From Liolophura sinensis (lineage: Eukaryota > Mollusca > Polyplacophora > Chitonida > Chitonidae), in assembly GCF_032854445.1 (NCBI RefSeq), contig NC_088306.1, forward strand, positions 26,323,764 through 26,387,763: 64,000 bases of DNA, in the 5' to 3' direction. Positions within the stretch are counted from its first letter, which is position 1. Every line of letters starts with the position of its first letter. Below are positions 23,461 through 34,672 of the stretch, one piece after another. The translations under genes and the position numbers were made by a program. The notes beneath the pieces are model-generated. The model worked only from the letters and a program-made list of their open reading frames with translations, did not search any database and had not been told where the DNA came from.

Positions 23461-24254
23461 CTACATCAACCGGTGTGAGTACTGAGCGATATACAGATTA
23501 TACACCGCCTCAAAACATCGATACGGTCTCCGAAGAGAACGAATGTATATACGTGTCAAGGAAATGTCAAGCGACTTCAATAGACTTACAAAATGACACC
23601 GACTCTAAAGTTTATTCTTTTCCTGAGTGTTCTTCCCGCATAGGCGTCATCGGGGAGAAAGAATCAACGTGGTAGCACGATAACAAGGCGTACGGATCTG
23701 TATGGTAGTGTAATATCAACGCTGGTCGCTCTCATAAGAATACCAAAGAACATGCTGTGTACTCTTTGTGAATAAACAATTTAAATTTCAGCAAGACTAA
23801 TATGAAATGCATGAAAGGAATGTCAACTGCTGTTCGTTATGTATTGTTATTTTGTTTTCACTACAGAATGAAGACAGAAGTTTCGTTCGGTCCTCGGTTG
23901 CTTGCATGCAAACCTGAACAGGGAAAAATAAGCAAAAAATATCATAAAATGTAATATAAAAATCAAAGCCAATAAAAGAGCAACGATCGCATATACGATT
24001 GATCCACCGATGGCGTCACGACACGCTTGATAACGCCAAAAGCAGCAACAATTGCAGGGATAATAATCGCTATCATACATAACGCGTGACGCACTACACA
24101 CAATGAGATTTTCACCTGGGACAGAGATTTATCGCAACTAACCCTTTAGAAGAAGACAATGTTCAAATCATATCGATGAAACGACTGTGAAACACTGCAA
24201 CATATACTGAAGCCATATTCTCATATGTGACTCTATAAACTGCAAGTGTCCATT
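23461..24254. other. Non-coding DNA
   Basis: Nothing recognisable. The frames 23475-23675 and 23847-24101 are featureless; the latter has hydrophobic stretches but no homology I can name. Confidence 0.5.
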
Positions 24255-24764
24255 GGTGAGTCGAAACACAGCACGTGTAGATTCCCTAGGTGAGCCGAAA
24301 CACAGCATGTGTAGATTCCCTAGGTGAGTCGAAACACAGCATGTGTAGATTCCCTAGGTGAGTCGAAACACTGCATGTGCAGATTCCCTAGGCGAGTCGA
24401 AACACAGCATGTGTAGATTCCCTAGGTGAGTCGAAACACAGCGTGTGTAGATTCCCTAGGTGAGTCGAAACACTGCACGTATAGATTCCCTAGGTGAGTC
24501 GAAACACAGCATGTGTAGATTCCCTAGGTGAGTCGAAACACAGCATGTGCAGATTCCCTAGGTGAGTCGAAACACAACATTTGCAGTTTCCCTAGGTGAA
24601 TCGAAACACAGCATGTGTAGATCCCCTAGGTGAGTCGAAACACAGCATGTGTAGATTCCCTAGGTGAGTCGAAACACATCATGTGTAGATTCCCTAGGTG
24701 AGTCGAAACATTGCATGTGTAGATTCCCTAGGTGAGTCGAAACACTGCATGTGCAGATTCCCTA
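24255..24764. repeat. 34-bp minisatellite, 15 units
   Basis: Fifteen units of two 17-mers each: ggtgagtcgaaacacag plus catgtgtagattcccta. Units are very similar, with a few substitutions (for example cacgt, tgtgc, aacattt variants), implying recent expansion or homogenisation. It joins the 102-bp array at 24765 without a break. Confidence 0.5.
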
Positions 24765-25828
24765 GGTGAGTAGATGTACTTCATGAATAGATCCACTTAA
24801 TGACTGGAAACACTTGGTGATTTTATGCACTGGGTGAGTAGATGTAATTCATATGCACCGGGGAAGTAAATGTGTTTTGTGAGTGGATACAGATGGTGAG
24901 TAAATTCCCTAGATGAGTTGATACATTCGGCGAGTTCATGCACTCGATGGGTTGATATAGCCGGAGAGTGGATACACTTGGTGATCGGATACAGTTGGTG
25001 AGTAAATTCCCTCGATGAGTTGATACATTCGGCGAGTTCATGAACTCGATGGGTTGATATAGCCGGAGAGTGGATACACTTGGTGATCGGATACAGTTGG
25101 TGAGTAAATTCCCTCGATGAGTTGATACATTCGGCGAGTTCATGAACTCGATGGGTTGATGTAGCCAGAGAGTGGATAGACTTGGTGATCGGATACAGTT
25201 GGTGAGTACATTCACTCGATGGGTTGATACATTCGGCGAGTTCATGAACTCGATGGGTTGATGTAGACAGAGAGTGGATACACTTGGTGATCGGATACAG
25301 TTGGTGAGTACATTCACTCGATGGGTTGATACATTCGGCGAGTTCATGCACTCGATGGGTTGACGTAGCCAGAGAGTGGATACACTTGGTGATCGGATAC
25401 AGTTGGTGAGTACATTCACTCGTTGAGCTGATACATTGGGTGAGTTCATGCATTCGATGGGTTAATGTAGCCGGAGAGTGGATACACTTGGTGATGGGAT
25501 ACAGTTGGTGAGTACATTCACTCGTTGAGTTGATACATTGGGTGAGTTCATGCATTCGATGGGTTAATGTAGCCGGAGAGTGGATACACTTGGTGATCGG
25601 ATACAGTTGGTGAGTACATTCACTCGTTGAGTTGATACATTGGGTGAGTTCATGCACTCAGTGGGTTAATGTGGCCGGAGAATGGATACACTTGGTGATG
25701 GGATACAGTTGGTGAGTACATTCACTCGCTGAGTTGATACATTGGGTGAGTTCATGCACTCGATGGGTTGTTTTAGCCCGGAGAGTGGATACACTTTGAG
25801 TAACTTGGTGAGCTGATACACTGAACAA
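24765..25828. repeat. 102-bp higher-order minisatellite built from six 17-mers, about nine units
   Basis: One unit reads as six 17-mers: ggcgagttcatgcactc, gatgggttgatatagcc, ggagagtggatacactt, ggtgatcggatacagtt, ggtgagtaaattccctc, gatgagttgatacattc. The junction word 'ttgatacatt' recurs about every 102 bp from about 24917 to 25735. Units at the 24765-24890 edge are degenerate. Since 102 is a multiple of three, minus frames of 286 and 208 codons stay open (e.g. MHELTQCINS); these are array by-products. Confidence 0.5.
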
Positions 25829-26007
25829 ATAACATGCTACAGTATAAGGCGATGTGCCGATACAATCATCTTGATGAGCAGATGCACTGGAAATATGGCT
25901 TCAGTGTGGACATTAAGAGTACAGTCTTGTAGCAAACCTATGTGTCCTGATTACCATCCCATATACTTCACTCATAGCATGTCAACGATTTAATAATGTA
26001 GGCTTCC
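25829..26007. other. Non-coding spacer
   Basis: Short unannotated spacer between the minisatellite and a SINE fragment. Confidence 0.5.
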
Positions 26008-26090
26008 GCCTACCATAATGCTGGCCGCCGTCGTATAAGTGAAATATTCTTAAGTACGGCGTAAAACACCACTCAATTAAATATATACAA
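26008..26090 (+). mobile_element. SINE family A 3' fragment
   Basis: 'taccataatgctggccgccg', 'tcgtataagtgaaatattct' and 'gtacggcgtaaaacaccact' are a near-intact family A tail. The head and body are absent, so the copy is 5' truncated. Confidence 0.5.
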
Positions 26091-26523
26091 TGTAGGCATG
26101 CTTATCGTTGACGACTTTTGCAGATTTTGCATTCGTTTAATATCTTACACTATAAACAGGCCAAATAAACTAGGATAAAGGTACAGGCCATAGATTTAAA
26201 CCATTGCATTGAAACAGACATTTAGTTTAATTTACGGACCGTTGAATACAAAAAATAGTTAAGAGGCCAATGACAGTGCAGGTGGATGACGTTTTCTCTG
26301 TCAAACTTTACACTGTAACACTGCAGTTTTCATGGAAAACTTACCTTTCCGATGTTTTAAGGAAAACGCCAGTGAGACATCCTCTGGCACCCTGGCTTAA
26401 CCAGAAATGGACTGGAAGGTTAGCAAAACTAACTACACCTTTACAAACAACGTTGTGATAACGGGAAAAAACCCATCAAAAATGGGCAATTCAATGATAA
26501 AATATATACACACGACTATCACA
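26091..26523. other. Non-coding DNA
   Basis: No gene or repeat is recognised; the frames at 26270-26458 and 26407-26625 are featureless. Confidence 0.5.
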
Positions 26524-26595
26524 TATTTATTTGATTCTTGTTTCACGCCGTACTCTGGAATATCTCACTTCATTCACAGTTATACAACCGAGTTA
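26524..26595 (-). mobile_element. SINE tail fragment, minus strand
   Basis: Reading plus: 'atttatttgattcttgtttc', 'acgccgtactctggaatatc', 'tcacttcattcacagttata'. This is the inverse of the family A tail with moderate divergence. Confidence 0.5.
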
Positions 26596-29500
26596 CGTTC
26601 TTGTCATCAGTCAAAAGCCAGATAGACAGTACAAAGTTTACATCACAGTGTTAGGCCAATTTTAATTGTTTTCAACCTAATTCACCATTTACAGGAACTC
26701 ATCATTCAAAGGGTGATGATATTTTCGTAGTACTTAGACAAGGCGTTATACACAATTTGCAGTAATATGACTTGGAATGTTCAACCACTCCACGAACAAT
26801 ACCTTTGCTATGTTTTCTCATGTAGATTCATCCGAGCTAATTTCTGACAGATTTCGAAGGGTGTAGTTGTTTCGAGGTTTGAAATGATGTTGACCCTATT
26901 GTACCCCCTAGTGGTTACCAGAGAACAGACACAGGTTTTCTGTCCGCTGGGCATTATGGCTTTCGCTACAGCTCTTAACTCTGTTTTCACGGGTAATTCC
27001 GTGCTTGAAACAAGCGTCGTGCAAGGGCTTAGTCAGTCGTCAAGAATTTCAATAAAATTCCCAAACTGATTAAAAACAGATGGCATGGTAACCGAGTAAA
27101 TTGAGTGATGAATAAAGACAGAAAGTATCTTAAAATCAAATGATGCAAAACAATGCATAGGTATTTTCTGCTGTATGCGACAGTCTTCAGAGAATGCATT
27201 GGTTTCAACATTATTTCATACATGTATGGAATCATTGCGAAAAGCACGTCCAAATTATATGGCTTAAGTTTACCTTTCATTAGTTAATACGTTAATACTT
27301 CAAGAGTTTCCAGTAGTTACGAACAGTGTGTATCAAAAACAACATGCAGATACTGTACGGTTTATGGAAATGGAAATGCAATTATATGAATTAAAATATA
27401 AACAGACAGAACATCAGAAATCTTAAACTTAGCAAAAGAAACTCAATCAACCGTGTGAAACCAGACCACAATTAAGTGGACATTCTATGTCACCACCATG
27501 TGCCACGTATACCTTTAGTTTCCGGGAAAGTATAAGCATACCAAAGGCATCTCGTAATCTGCGCATAAAATGCAGACATAGGGTTAGTTTGATAACATAT
27601 TATTCAGAAATATGAAGAGATGTTTGGATTTTGATTTCAACTGAGCAAAACATGGATGGTCTTTAAGTAGACGTATATATACAATTCATTAAAGCGGAAG
27701 GACAATTTCAATTTGAAGCGGAAATTGCATGTTCGTATACTGTACACATATGTGCTAGATTTCTTGGTTTATTGCAATAATATATGCTCTCCCGTTTTCT
27801 TTTCAAGAGCCTGGTCGCTGTACGCGTAAAATGCATAAATGCCTGAGGCGTGAACACAACATAGTGCTGTTTCCTGCATACCAATTACGACTAGATAAGC
27901 GAAGTCTATGTTTAAGTTTGGAATGGAGATTTACATATTGATTTTCAGTGTTACTTCCCATAGCTGCATGTCCCTTGTGTGTGTGTTGTTCGCCAGTTAC
28001 GCGCCATTAGTTTCACAATAAATAAACAATATTGATCAACAGAATTGAACAACTATCTAAATACTACATTCAGTTCCATTTGCAAACCGTTATAGAGCTG
28101 CGATAAAAATGCCTAGGTTAACCAAAACAAGCCCTCTTAGGCGTAACCGTTAATTGATAAACATACCATGCAACGAGTTCACACACATATAGGTGAAATT
28201 AGCTGATGCATAATGCCTTTGTCAAATCCGAAGTTTATAGCGCCAGTGACATACAGTCATAAAAAAAACAATAATGCAAAACAGCAAAATATGTAGATGG
28301 AAATATAATATTTACGTTTTTGCAAATAACAAAGGTATCAACGAATTCGCCCGTTCTCAATTATATCAATATAAACGAGTGATATATACCTTGCGAATAA
28401 TAGTAATTTACCAAAATTCATTTTCTCAAAATAAGGTGTGGTTATATACCAGTCGTATAGATAATCGTACGTAATCGGTGTAAAATATATATCACTGTTA
28501 AGACGTTAATATACAAATGATATAAAACAAACAGACATACAGTGTAAAGTGAGTAACGAAAGCCATGGCCATGATGTGATAACTAGAACTGGTCACACCT
28601 TGCCCACTGAAAAAGGACTATTGTAAATATATATGCCCCATTTCATACGAATATACATAAAGCCGCTGTCCGTACACCCCTGAGTATAGCGGTTTATATA
28701 CGTACATAAAAAAAATTAACAACAAAAGTTGTTTTCAATGGATGAATATGCACATCAGTGCTTTGCACAGCATGCACGCAGCACGTTTTAACACAGCGGT
28801 AAAAACTATTGCATGTTCATATAAAAAGGAAATATTTGAATGATGCATTGTGAACAACCAGTATAATAAAGACGTACATCAAACAACAAACCAGAGTAGC
28901 GGCGGTGAAATACAGCATCTTAAGCCTCTTATAAAACATATGATAATTTGCCTATATAACACAACAATATAAGTCTGATATTTATTTCTTTTGGTTTACG
29001 TTATATTACATAAATGAAGTATAGATATTTAAAACTTCGGCATCATATAACTTTTACGTGATGACATAGAAGCGTTCGGGTTTATAATTCTCGGGGAGCA
29101 TGTTTTTTTCACCCTGATTCGATATAGGTGATAGTGATGCCATATTCTATTATAGGCGTATGTTACTTGACCTACCCTATAATCACCACATAATTTTAAA
29201 TGACAAAGATTCTCTACATATATAACATAAGGAATTTTCCATTGCAATACGACGGAATGTCATATCAAGTACAAATAAGATTTGTCTTGTCATTATGAAG
29301 GTAGCTGTAATCGTGGGCTACGTATTATACTGAGCGATTTAAACTGCGTGCATGTATACGTCATGCACAGGACTTAACATCAGTATGCACGGTGGCTTTT
29401 TGTGACTGAGAATAAATGTGAGAATTGTAAAGCTTGACTTACATGGAAGTGGTTTTATTGTTGGAAACATACAGTGCTGTCCTTACAAATACACAAGGCG

Positions 29501-30244
29501 ACATAGGCAAATATTACATTACAGTTATACTAACGGTGATCAGGTTCCATTCTGCTACAAGGAATTCATGGGCAATAGGATACATTGTGAGCCCTTAGAA
29601 CATAAACTGAGATGAAGTTGCAGACGCTGCATTTGAATCTACTGCATTCTTGGTCCAAAACAACAACTAGAACTCGCGTGCTTTGGAAAAACCAGACGGT
29701 TGGCCTTCTAAATGTATATATACCAAAGTGGAAACCCGTATATCCTTTGTACATGCCGACAATCTACATGCAATCGCCTAGTCTGCGAAGTGCTCAATAA
29801 GATTGCTTCAGTTTTCATAAAATTACATCGGATTCCATACCTATATGCAGATAATCTGCAGCTGTGTTTCAAAATTACTAAATAAAACTTTTTGGTAAAG
29901 AAATTATTCAAGACTTTTTATCGCAATTAAGGTGGACGTGTCAAAACCTAACCTATCCTAACCCTATATATTATAGTTGATCGATATTGCAGCGGTGTTA
30001 TATATGTATAATAACACTCTCAGTTTTGATAACTTACTTAATCAAGCCCATTACAGCATTTCTACAACTAAAACAAAGCCAACTGGTAAACAATGCACGT
30101 GTTCACAACCTTACGCTCAGACAGCATTCTGCACTGCGCAAGAAAAGTCTAGGTGTTGTTTTCGGTAAACAACCACCTGTTACTGTGAACCTCGTGTAGT
30201 CTGAATTCAGCAGGCTTGGTAATTAAAAAGTCAGTTAACGAGAT
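26596..30244. other. AT-rich non-coding DNA
   Basis: No coding exon or clear repeat over about 3.6 kb. A weaker CTCF-like word lies on the minus strand at 26901-26914 (CCACTAGGGGGTAC). A short telomere-like stretch 'cctaacctatcctaaccc' occurs at about 29946-29963. All open frames are short and without domains. Confidence 0.5.
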
Positions 30245-30345
30245 GTAAGAGTTTTCTTCGGGATTTATCTGGTTTGCTCCATGTACACGACATAAACTGT
30301 AGTCGTCACCCTGTAGCTAAATAGTCTTGAGAACAAAACAAAACT
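30245..30345 (+). repeat. SINE relic (family B-like)
   Basis: 'ctggtttgctccatgtacac', 'taaactgtagtcgtcaccct' and 'taaatagtcttgagaacaaa' align in order with the family B 3' half at 61190-61260 and the common SINE tail. It is heavily decayed. Confidence 0.5.
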
Positions 30346-31495
30346 TTTTGCCGAAAATGAGTGTGTGGGTAAATGAAATATCTGTGATAAGTGTTCTGTC
30401 GTAAGGCAAAGTACACGTGTTTGTCTAAGCTACTGTTCATCCTTGTTCAGGTAGGCTACATGTAATTCCAATCACAAAATACCACCAGATATTAACATGT
30501 CGATTTTCTGGCACGAAGAGCCAAACGAGATCCAACACATATTATTTATCAACGTATTCTTATCAACGCAAGCTCCTTTTTGTAACCTATTTAAAATAAG
30601 CTACATTAATAAATGCATGAAAAAAAGAAGAAAAATATAATTTAAAAAAAAAGAAGGAAATTCTTCATTTCATGGTGATGAAGCGAAACTGCTTTCAGTT
30701 AGGACTAAATTTCTTTTACATCGTCATGTTTTGAAGTGTTAGACGAGAAAAGTGATGGGGGTGTGGAGGCCCGAGTGGGGTGGGAGATAGGGGTGGGGGT
30801 GGGGGTTTACGCCGTGGAGTGGGGTGTATGGCAGGTATACGTGTACTTGTAGCGTGTATGGTACACACATATGCACAAGGACATATGAATGACTTGACAC
30901 AAATTATTAAAGACACTGCTGCTAGATTACATGCAGATGGGAACTGGAAAACTAGCTTATCAGGTCTACTTACCCGAGCAGCCTATTAATCCAGTGGTTA
31001 CACTAATCTTCACGAATCCATCGTTCCTATAATCTCAACAACGATTTTCTTGAACTTCCGGAATTGTGGTATAAAGCGCGCAGATGCTATAAGCGATCAT
31101 ACATTTGAAACTACTCGTTTCAAAGCCCCCCTTCCCTCTTCCCCACCTCCATCCCCCGAGGGGAGGGGGCAATAAAGGGTGTGATACATCTCCATAAGCC
31201 CTCTGTCAACTTTTTTTTTGCCAGTGAAAGTTGCAGACTTTAAACTGTTGTCAGATACCATACTGGTTTCATATCGAATTGTAGTACAATATTCAGGAAG
31301 GCCTTTTCACGTTGCCTGGTCGAAATGGGTCCAACGATGTACGGGCCTTGTGTTGGAGCGGTGGATGTTTCATGTACGGTACGTCCAGAGAGAGATAAGC
31401 CCCGGACTTCATGACGGTAACTTGCACATCGGCGCCTTTGGAACGTCTTCGAACCTTGTGTCATTCTGAAATTATTCCACGCCGCTCATGCAGTA
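30346..31495. other. Non-coding DNA with G-rich and C-rich patches
   Basis: A G-rich stretch at about 30755-30810 (gtgggggtgggggttt and neighbours) could form quadruplex DNA. A C-rich/G-rich patch is at 31126-31170. Overlapping frames at 31218-31469 (plus) and 31240-31464 (minus) carry no domain. Confidence 0.5.
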
Positions 31496-31499
31496 TATA

Positions 31500-32580
31500 A
31501 CGTTAGAGGAAAAAGTCAAAAATGACTCAACAACGAGTAGGAGCGAAGGTTTTTATTCAGGAGTGGAACACTGAGAGATCTATCCCGTAGAGTCGGGTTA
31601 TATACTGTATAGAAAGCTTGGGGAGATGCCGGCATGAAGGCATAGCCGCATGTCTGTATCACCCGGCCGACACTGGGGCGCGGCGTCACACGAGCACCGA
31701 GGGATGGCCAGCCGGCGACCCAGGCCCCGGAGAGCTGTCATACGCACACTAGCCGAGCGCGGGCTGCCTGTGAGAGGCATATAATTACCGTATAGTGAGC
31801 GAAATTACGCTTTATTGAAATAGCACCGGGTAATCCTGCCGGCACTCGGTGGTTATTCAATATTCCGTTATTGATTCCGCCAATAAGAGCACACCTCCTA
31901 ATCTATCCTTTATTTACAACCTGGCTAATATCTCATCCGCGGCCGTTATTTAATAAACCCGCCTCCGACTTTTTACTGCTACCCCAGCGTGATTTTCAAA
32001 TTATCTTTCGCCGTTCCGCCCGAGCCATATTTTATGATTTGCTCACGACATTGGCGATGGCATTTTGCATTTCCTCCATCTGGAAAATGGTCTCTTAACA
32101 GAGTAGTCATTGCTTGGCCTGAGTCGTTTGTTTACAAGCCTTTTAGTTACTTTGTTTACAAGTGCGCTGGTCGGCAGATTTCGGATAAGGTTCTTGGAAG
32201 TGGCCTGCGGTTTCCGACGAACAAATCCAAATGTCATCCAAACTTTGGAGCCTGTGTCAGTTTTTCCTCACAGCGGAACTTATCGCAATTTGTTGGGAAG
32301 TCGGAGAAAAAGAAAACTTATACCGCCTCCCGAATCAAAATATACTCTGTACGAAACCCCACCAAGTGAGTAAGCAAATGCGCGAAAGGACTGAAAATTG
32401 AGACGTGTCAAAGAAGCGGCACTCCGGTGATATAAAAATTGCCCGCGCGTCGATCCAGCCGAAATGGACTTCAAACGAGTAAAAAGTATAAAATAACAAT
32501 ACAAGAATGTAAAAAGATATAGCTAGAATAACAACAGATTCAGACCCGCGGCGTAATCTCGCCATTCAGACTCGTTAACA
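31500..32580. promoter_or_regulatory. Long GC-rich motif-dense island (candidate enhancer, possible cryptic exon)
   Basis: About 1.1 kb of higher GC and CpG content without repeats, the longest of the islands. It contains two identical forkhead-type sites (32127-32138 and 32151-32162), TAAT-rich and GATA-like words at 31895-32040, and an acceptor-donor pair bracketing 92 nt (32274-32365). Frames up to 126 codons overlap on both strands without a known domain, so coding function is unproven. Confidence 0.5.
32127..32162 (+). promoter_or_regulatory. Pair of identical forkhead-type sites
   Basis: TTTGTTTACAAG occurs at 32127-32138 and again at 32151-32162, 24 bp start to start. The core TGTTTAC is the canonical FOX site. 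A perfect 12-bp direct repeat spaced by about two helical turns fits a cooperative enhancer arrangement, though binding is inferred. Confidence 0.5.
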
Positions 32581-33544
32581 CCTGGGCTGAAGATCGACCT
32601 CCTCTTTTTCCAACGAAAGGTATGGTATCAAATAATATGGGACGATTGAACGTAAACACATATACCACAACGTAGCCTACGTAAGGAAAGCTCGTTGGAG
32701 AGTCGAGATACAGAAGGATTAAAAGCGAGATGAAGACTGTGGAATAAAGCCGTAAATTCCACAGTGTAAAGAGTGTTTTTAGTTTTGCTTTATATTGTCA
32801 CAGTTTTTTTTATTTAATTCTTTACAATTTTGTTTTCATTCATTTTAAAATAAGATGAGTTCCGTTACAATTCCAAAGGTCACTCTGTTCCCCTGAAGAA
32901 AGCCTTATAGTTTGAATTTAAGGTATCTATTAAAGCAAACAAGATGTCAGATGTTATACTGCGAACGAATGCCTGTATAGTCCTTTGTTTGTTAAACTTA
33001 ACTACATGCACCTTTGTAGCCAACAAAGGTAGACAAACAAGAAGAAGCTTTACCTCTCTGGGTAGTCTTAAATGTGAATATGATCGCTAGCCAATGAGAA
33101 GGAAGAATTCCGGGAAATCCCCTTACGTCGCTGATTTTGATTGCACAAAAGCTACACATGGGTCTCGTTTGACAGTATACACGGGTAGAGGTGAGTACCG
33201 AAATTTACTGAAGCTTATGCCAAATTACCTCCATACACTGAAGATCTCAGGGCCCCAGACGACCCTGAAATATTCGTACTTACATTGATGTGTTTAATGC
33301 AACTTCATTCGTTTACAAAAATCGTTAAAAAATCAAGAATACGGTCAACACAAACCTTACAAATCCGATTTTTTAAGAGTCAACATCGTTTTCGAGTTTT
33401 TTTAAGGAATCTGCTTTATTTTGTAATGTAAACAGCGTGTGAATAGTCTAATCAAGGTGGCCACCAAAGCAGGGCAATGTAGCCTAGCGCTACCTCGAGA
33501 TAATGCGAGAAGTGTGGTGGTCACAGATGTATTTTCGTTATTCA
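32581..33544. other. AT-rich non-coding DNA
   Basis: No gene is recognised; the frame at 33094-33288 is featureless. Confidence 0.5.
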
Positions 33545-33665
33545 TTAGCAACGCTCAACATAAACCACCAAAGAACTAAGGAAGTGTATAAGGTGAGAAT
33601 TTAGGGAGGATTCAGGCAATGAGAAACCGTCAGCAGTTTTCAATGATGACATCAACAAGGTGCAA
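33545..33665 (+). repeat. Interspersed repeat R2, copy 1
   Basis: 'aaaccaccaaagaactaagg', 'aagtgtataaggt' and 'gtcagcagttttcaatgatg' then 'aacaagg' recur in the same order at 55049-55160. The family is not recognised. Confidence 0.5.
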
Positions 33666-34117
33666 GTCAATAGTAAATGTCACTTCCGGTATGTAGAATA
33701 CCGATCTGTGTGCAGTGTGCAGTGTGCTGAAGCTTTTCTGAGGTCAGCAGTTATGCCTATAAGTTCTTTTGTATTCCTCACCATTATAGTAGCGGCAAAA
33801 GCACTCTGTGTGGCATTCAGTCATAGGTGGAACTATTGGAATAGATCTGTCGCACAACCTGTCAGTGAATGCAATAGGGAACTGAAACAAAAGATTTCCG
33901 CCTATTTCACAGGTCTGGCGGGTATACATATGCACACATTTTGTTCTTTCGCGTGATACACTCAATTCTCTGTTGTGCTGGCACAAGGGTGAAAAGAAAA
34001 AGCGAGACATTATACAAGCAAGTTAGCACCACAGCTGGTTCAATGACTGAATGAATGAATGATTAGAGGTGGAAAGAATCATGTTGGTGGAAGACAAATA
34101 TATTGTCGGATAACTAC
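33666..34117. other. Non-coding DNA
   Basis: No gene is recognised. Antisense-overlapping frames at 33660-33956 and 33744-34010 have no domain. Confidence 0.5.
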
Positions 34118-34672
34118 ATGCAAGACCACACAACAGAGCAAAGATAGCCAACTTTATGCAAGACCACATAAGAGAGTCAATTTCATGCAAGACCACACAA
34201 GGGAGCTAACTTCACCAAGACCACGCGAGAAAGCCAACTTCATGCAAAACCACACATAAGAGACAACTTCATGCAAGACCACACAAAAGAGCCAAATTCA
34301 TGCAAGACCACGCAAGAGAGCCAAATTCATGCAAGACCACACAAGAGAGCCAAGAGCGCCGACTTCATGCAAGACCACACATGGGAGCCAACCTCATGCA
34401 AGACCACTCAAGAGAGCCAACTTCATGCAAGACCACACATAAGAGACAACCTCATGCAAGACCACACGAGAGAGCCAACTTCATGCAAGACCACGCAAGA
34501 GAGCCAAGAGCGCCGACTTCATGCAAGACCACACAGGGGAGGCAACTTCATGCAAGACCACACATGGGAGCCAACTTCATGCAAGACCACACAAGAGAGA
34601 CAACTTCATGCAAGATCACGCGAGAGAGCCAACTTCATAGAAGATCGCACAAGAGACTCAGCTTCACACAAG
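34118..34672. repeat. 29-bp minisatellite, about 18 units, two with a 9-bp insertion
   Basis: The unit is atgcaagaccacacaagaga plus gccaacttc. Two units, about 165 bp apart, carry the same extra agagcgccg (38 bp), which shows that a multi-unit block was duplicated. First and last units are diverged. The 131- and 173-codon frames (repeating MQDHT, CKTTQ or ARPH words) come from the array and are not genes. Confidence 0.5.

Noticed and set aside
24255-24764. CRISPR-like regular repeats
   Set aside because: Repeats are contiguous with no unique spacers and the genome is eukaryotic; this is a minisatellite.
24797-25657. The longest open frame after Zic (286 codons, minus)
   Set aside because: It is produced by the 102-bp tandem array, whose length is a multiple of three; a second frame of 208 codons is open in the same array.
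29946-29963. Telomere-like cctaacctatcctaaccc
   Set aside because: Only about two imperfect units; too short to call an interstitial telomere tract.
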